A program made the translations under genes and the position numbers. Under the pieces are notes generated by a model. That model was not told the origin of the DNA, ran no database searches, and worked only from the letters and a program-made list of their open reading frames with translations. This document shows, piece by piece, positions 58,216 through 64,000 of a stretch of DNA of 64,000 nucleotides. The stretch comes from Cyclospora cayetanensis (taxonomy: Eukaryota > Apicomplexa > Conoidasida > Eucoccidiorida > Eimeriidae). The stretch is from positions 62,001 through 126,000 of the forward strand of contig NW_020312056.1 in NCBI RefSeq assembly GCF_002999335.1, in the 5' to 3' direction. Numbering within the stretch: the stretch's first letter is position 1; every line of letters starts with the position of its first letter.

Positions 58216-61200
58216 ATGGTGCTGCTCAGCAGCACGAGCTGCAACAGCACCACCAAGACAATACCGCACAGGACCTTCCCCTGCCAGCTGCTCGTCCCTC
58301 GTCGGCTACTGTTACAAGAGAGCAGGAGCAGCTCCCGCAACGGCTGGCTAACGCTAAAACGCACAGGCGTCATGATGAGGGCAGCAGCAAGTGCTGTTTC
58401 CCTGTGCCTCATCCCCTTCCCACTGCGGTGGTGTATATGGCGCCCTGCTGTTGCTGCAACAGCAAACGATGTCGAGCTACACCTGGCGGCCCTTGGACAA
58501 CTGACTGCTTTAGCAGCAGGTAAGCTCGCGCTGCGGCAGCTGCTGCGCTCTATGGTCGATAGCCTGTTTTTCGTGGCGATGCAGCAGGTGCCAGTGCAAT
58601 TTTGCTGCCCCTGTTGCCGCTGCAGCTGCAGAAAGACCAGCTACGAAGTAGGGGTGGCCTTTAATGGCGTCTGCCGCATCCTCTGCCTTCAATTCGCAGC
58701 TCAGGGTCCTGCCAAAGTCGAAATCGTCCGTATAATACAAAATTTCAAATATATATACATATATGCATCCAGACAGGTGTTTGTGCATCTTCGAGCAATA
58801 GGCTCCCCCAGGCTGCGCTACCCTTCCCCTCTCCAAGCTATTTGCTGGATATGACTAGAGCCGCAACAATATTTGAAGTATTCTTTGCTTTTGTGTTTTC
58901 AGTGGCTGGCTGACCCCCAGGGGGGGCCCCTCCACCCTGCAGAAGCAAGGGCAGAAGTAAGAGCAGAAGCAGAAATAGGAGCGGCAGACGTTACTGCGAC
59001 ATTAGCAGCAGCCGTAGCGCCAGAAGCAGCGGTAGCACAAGTAAAGGCAGGGGCCGCGGCAGGAGAAAGACAAGAAGCAACAGCAGCACAAGAAGAAGCA
59101 GCTTTACAAGCAGCAACAACAGCATCCGGAGCAGCAGCAGCCGAAGGATCGTCCTCTGGAAACGTCTCAGTCGATGACCATGGCAGGTGCTGGTGCTGCT
59201 TTACAACAGGCTGCCCTTCACGAGAGCCTCGTGCTTCTGCCAGGGTTGCTGCCGCCTACCTCCGATGCACATACACCCGAGCTGGCTATGTGCGGCTGCA
59301 GCAGGGTCTTCAGCTCAAGTGCATCCGGCTACCTCAGAACGCCTACTCTCGCTTCCTGCGAATCCTCTGCATCATTCCTGCCGATGGAATGTCTGTAACA
59401 TCTTTTGCAAGGGTCAGACGTGTTGCTGCCGCAGCTGCTGGCTGCTGCATGAGCTCCTGCTGTATCTGCACGGTTGCTGCTGCTGCTCGCCTGCCTCCGG
59501 CTGCAAGCTACCCTCTATTTCTACGAGTCTGTCGAAAGTGTTTCTAGCAACAGGTACAAGAAGATGGTGCGCCTGCCTTGCTGGTGTGCAGCGGCTATTG
59601 CGGTCTTTAAAGGTTGGAGGCTTGGCTGCCCCTGGGAAAGCCTGCTCAGCAATCAAGACTCTAGTCGGGCAGCAGGAAGGAGCAAGTGGCTGCTGCTCTG
59701 TTGCCGCCTCTGTTGGCTCTCTGCTAGTTTGACAGGGATGCTTAGAGGCCGGCTAGGCCTGTGTGTGCAGAAGTGATTGGTATGTTGGCGTAAAGGCCGT
59801 GGCTTTGGCGCGTATATTCCACGGTTTGCTGGTACTGTGGTGCCTGCAGACACCTGAGGTGGCGTCCCTCCTGCCGGCGGAGCAGCCCTCTCCGCAGCAG
59901 GAGCAGGAGGTGCTGCAGCAGGAGCATCAACGGGTTAGCTTGTTTCTCTTGCAGCAGCTGCAGTTGCTGCAGCACGTCAAGAAGCAGCGAGCGCAGGAGG
60001 AGATGTACAACAGTGCGGCCCGTGTTCACCAGGCCATCGTCAAGCTGCAGCAAGCGCTTCCCAAAGTGCAAGCCATAGAAGCAAAGAAAACGTACAGCAT
60101 GCCCTCTGCAGGGGCTCTAGAGCCTTAGCTCGAAGCTCCCCATTCCTAAAGCGTGCAAACTAGGACTGAAGCGCCGCAGACACCCAGAGCCGGCGGGCAA
60201 CTGCCAGCGTTGAGGCTAAGGGGTTTAGGGATGGGAGTGCACCACGGTTTGTGATGCTTGTGTACACTATAGGGCTGCAGTGGCAGAAGAAGATTTCGTT
60301 GCCGCGGCGACCTTGCAGCGGCAGCTGCACGGCATCGTATCCTTGTTACGCCGTGCGGTTGCGGCTGCCCTGCTCTTGCAAGGCGACGTAGACCCTCTGC
60401 ATTTTTCGGATGAAGAGCTTACGGAGGAGGACCTCAAGCGCTGCCTGAGTGCCTCAGTGAGGCCAAGCCAGCTGGAGCGCCGATCAGGCGCTGCCGTGTG
60501 CATATGCAGCGTTGGTCAAAGCTTCGCTCTTACTTAAGCTCAGCGCGGCGGCTAGAACACGGGGTAGATACCACAGTTTAAGTGCACCGCGTGAATGTGT
60601 GCAGCTAGCACCCGTTGAAGTGGGAGAACTACCTGCAGGAGTCTCGAAGTCCCCGAGGGTCCGTCCTGTAGTGCAACAACTTTCGTGCGCTCTTCGTGGC
60701 AGCACTGCAGTGTTGGGGTCTTTTCTTTTGTCTCGACCTTCGCCAATCTTTATTTGCATGCACCCGGGGTGTGGTTTGCACTACACCCTCAGGAACTCGC
60801 GGCACCCGCAGCAGCAACACCGGTGCCGACAGCAGCGACGCCGGCACCAGAGGGCGCTGCATGCATTGCAGGTGCTCTGGCACAGCTGCTAGAATTTTGG
60901 CAGCCTCAAGTCGTCGAATGCCTATCCCATGTATCTGCGAGAAAGCGCGCGGAGGGGCTCACGGCGCTCATGCAGCGGTTGCAGGACGAAGAGCAGCTAC
61001 AGCGGCAGCAGCAGCGTAAGAGCACACAGGTATTTCCGCATCTGCCGCTAATCTTGCGGCTGGTATGCCATCCGCTGCGAAAGCATGAGCTGCACGTATC
61101 CACGGCGCCGCTGCATTTGCGCAGTGCCTCTGCGTCCACTGCTTCTGGTGCGATTGCAGCGAACCTGTTGCGGTCCGAAAACTTCTTCAAGGCCTTCGCG

Positions 61201-63988
61201 ATCGCTTTGCGCGCCGCATTTGCAGACAAAACCCTGAAGGTGGAAACATTTCATGCTGAAGGCCTCACGGCCTAGCCAAATCTCAGCTGCCAATTTTCTC
61301 TAAAGGGCAGAGATTTATAGCCTAGGCAAAAGGGCTGCACGGACGCGCGGAGGGCAGTATCCACGCCTCTAGCTTTAGAAGCTTAGGTCAACCGCTTGCG
61401 TTTAAGAGTTTTCGTTGCTGCAGGTGCTCCTCGTAGCCGCCCAGATACTGGAAAGCCTCATAGATGAGCTCACAGTCCCAGATGCGTACTTCCACTCACC
61501 GCTGGTGTGCCGCCATGCCCTAGGGCCTGGGAGTGGCTGCATAACTCTGTAGTCTAAATGACTGTTTAGTTTCTTTTGCAGGGAGCGATACAACCACCGA
61601 AAAGGTCCCGCGATAGTAGTAGAATTCGTTTTGCCTGCGGTTAACCCTGGGTAGAGGAATTAACTCATGCCTGGGAGCCCTGAAAGGATGTAGTGGCCGT
61701 TCATCAAGATTCAGGCATTTCCAGGGAGACCTTCACCAGGCCTGTTCTCGAAAGGCAGGCCCTTCTAAGCCGTGTATGCTTTGTTGTGCTTGTGGCTGAA
61801 GATGACCTCTCGTCGTACGGGGAGCCTGGGTGTATGCGGTCTGTGTGCGCTTCTAGTTTATGGAGGTGCTGGACAACGTATGCCTTTGCGTGACAAGCGG
61901 CTTCTCTGAGAGGGCTCAGCAGCTCTTGCTGCGGCTTTGCGTGCGACGGGGTCTTGGGGAACCTATATGCGCGAGGGGCTTCGCTTTCCTTGGCGCTTCT
62001 GCTGCTGCTGAGCAGCAGGAACTCGCTGCCCTTTCTGCGGAAGCTGTTACCACCAACACGGCAGCGTTCAAACCCGATAATTCTAGACGGCATGGCGTGG
62101 CCTTGAGAAACAGGTGCTTTGCTTTCTTATGAAGCGCCCGGGGCTTCGGTGTCAGGCTTGACGGTTTGCGCCGTGGAGGTCAGGGTTTAGGGTTTGATTG
62201 CGGAAGCTAGAGATGCTGCACGTTCAGCCTCTGTGCGTCCTTCCGGGTGGCGCCTGTGTAAAGGCTTTTCACGTCTAGGCACTTGAGTACTTGGGGGGCC
62301 ACCGTCACTGCGCCTGCTGTGCTGCGTTCCTTGCGCCATTGGCTCATGGGTAACAGAAGTCGGCTGGTCTGGCTAGGCTTGCTGCAGCATATCGTGTCCA
62401 CCCACGGTATTAACCACGCGACCAGTAGCAGGAGCAGTCCCACCAGCGGTGGGAGCCACCTGGCAGAGAGTCACTTGCAAACCCTCAAGGTCCTCACCTC
62501 GTTAGGAAGCCCGGAGGTTCGAACGGCAACGGCAGCCCTAGCAAGCTGCTTGCCACAACCGGCGCAAACGGCAAGTTCTTACTCTAATGCTTCCAAGGTC
62601 TCCTGGAATTCGCGCACGTAGTATCGAGTCGCAGAGAAGGCCGAGCACAAAATGGGAGTCGATGAAGGTTCCACGGCAACTGGGGTGTCCCTTTCTGGGC
62701 TTTTCCGACTTTGCGTTGTTGTCCATTGTGCAGGTCCTCGCACCTCGCAAGCTGCCAGTCCCACACACGAGACAGCAAACCCACAACTCTGTTCGAGCTG
62801 GCACTTTTATCGTCGCCGCTTTTCCTTCTGATGCCCTGTTACCGGCAGCTGTCTTCTTGTTTCCTTATTAAGCCACTTACTGCCCCCTCCCCCCACCCCC
62901 GACCGACCCCTGCCCGCTCCTCATGCCCGCCGCTTTTTCTGGCCGGAACAGAGCCTGTGCTCTGCAGCCCGCTGCGGTAAGAGCTGATGCTTGATGCATG
63001 CGACATCGCCAATTTTGCTGCCGCTGCTGCAGGCGTTGCCCATGTGCCTGTTCTGCCTTCTCCGATCGTCTTCTCTCGTGGGCAGCGGCATGGACGAGCA
63101 CTTTTCCGAGGCATGCCCGTGCCTTGCTCTCTGCAGCCATTGTAGCACTGTACTCGAGGTACTGCAGAAGCAGCTGCTGTAACGAAACCGGAGCACTCGT
63201 AACAGCTGTATCCATGCAAGAATACAGGTCGCAATTTTTAGTGACAACGCACTTATCTCTTTCAATGCTTCTGCGAAAACGGGCCTGCAGTGGACTTCCC
63301 CACGCAACGTGCTGCCCCGGCATCGCCAATTGGTTTTCCTAAAAGTGCTGCTGCTACTGCCTGATGCGGCCCCGCCTTGTGCTTTTGCAGGCATCCACGA
63401 TGGGCCGACACCTGCTAGAAGAATGTGCAGCCCGGTCTCTCTATGGCCAATGCCCGAACTGTCTCCGAGTCAAGCTTTTAGAGGAACTCAATACGCACGC
63501 GCATTGCACTCGTACGTGGGGGCATCGGAGCTAAGGTGTGGGCCGTCAGGCGAATAGAGACTTGCGAGTGTAATATTTAGTTTGTAGATTCTGGCCACAC
63601 AGAATTATAGAGAAGAAGCTTAGGGCAAGATGAAGTGGTCGCATGTCGAGGCTTAGGGCTCCCGTGGGCAGCACTCTACGCAAGAGATGGTCCTGTGAAC
63701 TTCGTCGCAGGGCATACATTATGCTGCTCCGTTGCCTTTTTGAATTTTTTTGCTGCGGGGATGTGTTCAGCTCCCCCAGACACAGAGCACGGTTACTGTA
63801 TGTACTGCGATGCTTGCTTGGGGCCCCAGCTTGAAGTGTGGAGGCACCACCTGCTGCACTGTTGCGATAAGAACCCCCGTAATCGCAAACACCAGCAGCA
63901 AGGGGAAGCAAGCGCTGCGGTTGATGCTGGGAATCCCGAGCAGACGAATGAGGAGTGTGCGCAACTCCAACATCAAAAGCAGGGGTAA
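58216..63988 (+). CDS. CEP104/FAP256 homologue (TOG and zinc-finger protein)
   Basis: Order and motifs follow CEP104. The N-terminal beta-sandwich end is at about 58660-58776 (RILCLQFAAQGPAKVEIVRI) and in the exon from 58903 (GYVRLQQGLQLKCIRL). The paired helices end at 60091 (TPEVASLLP, LLQHVKKQRAQEEMYNSAARV) and resume at 60273 (AVAEEDFVAAATLQRQLHGI), phase 2. A helical TOG-like repeat region lies at about 60780-62580. The zinc-finger module follows in exons 63033-63158 (MCLFC, EHFSEACPCLALCSHC), 63391-63511 (HLLEECAARSLYGQCPNCL) and 63771-63988 (YCMYCDACLGPQLEVWRHHL), ending in TAA. Phases 0 and 1 agree. CEP104 binds tubulin and sits at centrioles and ciliary tips; in apicomplexans an apical or basal-body role is likely but not shown. 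An Ala/Gly/Arg CAG/CAR-rich insertion lies in the 58903 exon. The start codon and several TOG splice sites are unresolved. Confidence 0.8.
62182..62195. repeat. Two telomere-like AGGGTTT heptamers
   Basis: AGGGTTTAGGGTTT occurs inside the CEP104 gene, in a likely intron. Single related heptamers occur elsewhere, for example GGGTTTAGGG near 60218. Interstitial AGGGTTT units are a known trait of feature-rich Eimeria segments. Confidence 0.7.
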
Positions 63989-64000
63989 TCACGTAGCTGC

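Overview
The window looks like nuclear DNA of a coccidian apicomplexan, most likely Eimeria. The evidence is: conserved eukaryotic genes cut by many short GT-AG (and two GC-AG) introns; dense CAG/CTG trinucleotide runs that become poly-Gln, poly-Ala or poly-Ser inside conserved proteins; isolated TTTAGGG-type heptamers; and two nuclear genes with apicoplast-style leaders. Repeat-rich stretches (about 5-38 kb, 41.9-44.6 kb and 56-64 kb) alternate with stretches almost free of CAG (about 38.6-41.9 kb and 44.6-56 kb). This matches the feature-rich/feature-poor segmentation published for Eimeria tenella chromosome 1. The species is not proven.

Layout. 2-199 (+): last exon of a gene cut by the window edge. 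1405-2946 (+): unrecognised coiled-coil protein. 3831-4743 (+): weak gene. 5221-9965 (-): complete 6-exon, 1302-residue Gln-rich coiled-coil protein. About 11.4-20.25 kb (+): very large multi-exon gene with an M1-peptidase-like fold that best fits TAF2 of TFIID. 21334-24492 (-): divergent actin-related protein with an Ala-rich insertion. 25665-29593 (+): complete 10-exon proteasome lid subunit Rpn8. 31319 to about 38.5 kb (-): PH/GRAM-TLDc protein whose introns are packed with tandem arrays. 41938-44574 (+): tRNA(Ile)-lysidine synthase TilS with a long leader. 46433-49509 (-): complete 9-exon GPN-loop GTPase 2. 50932-55520: cluster of genes for secreted or membrane proteins without clear homologues, including a TSP1-like type I membrane protein and a gene broken by an in-frame TGA. 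56089-57007 (-): complete 3-exon plant-type [2Fe-2S] ferredoxin. About 58.2-63.99 kb (+): CEP104/FAP256 homologue, complete at its 3' end.

The conserved genes are unrelated housekeeping functions (transcription, proteasome, GTPase-assisted assembly, cytoskeleton), as expected of a nuclear chromosome. TilS and ferredoxin both point to the apicoplast: one would modify organellar tRNA-Ile, the other would carry electrons to Fe-S enzymes. CEP104 and the actin-related protein belong to the cytoskeleton. Exon limits given as exact were chosen because splice motif, intron phase and family alignment agree. No RNA gene, transposon or CRISPR array could be supported.
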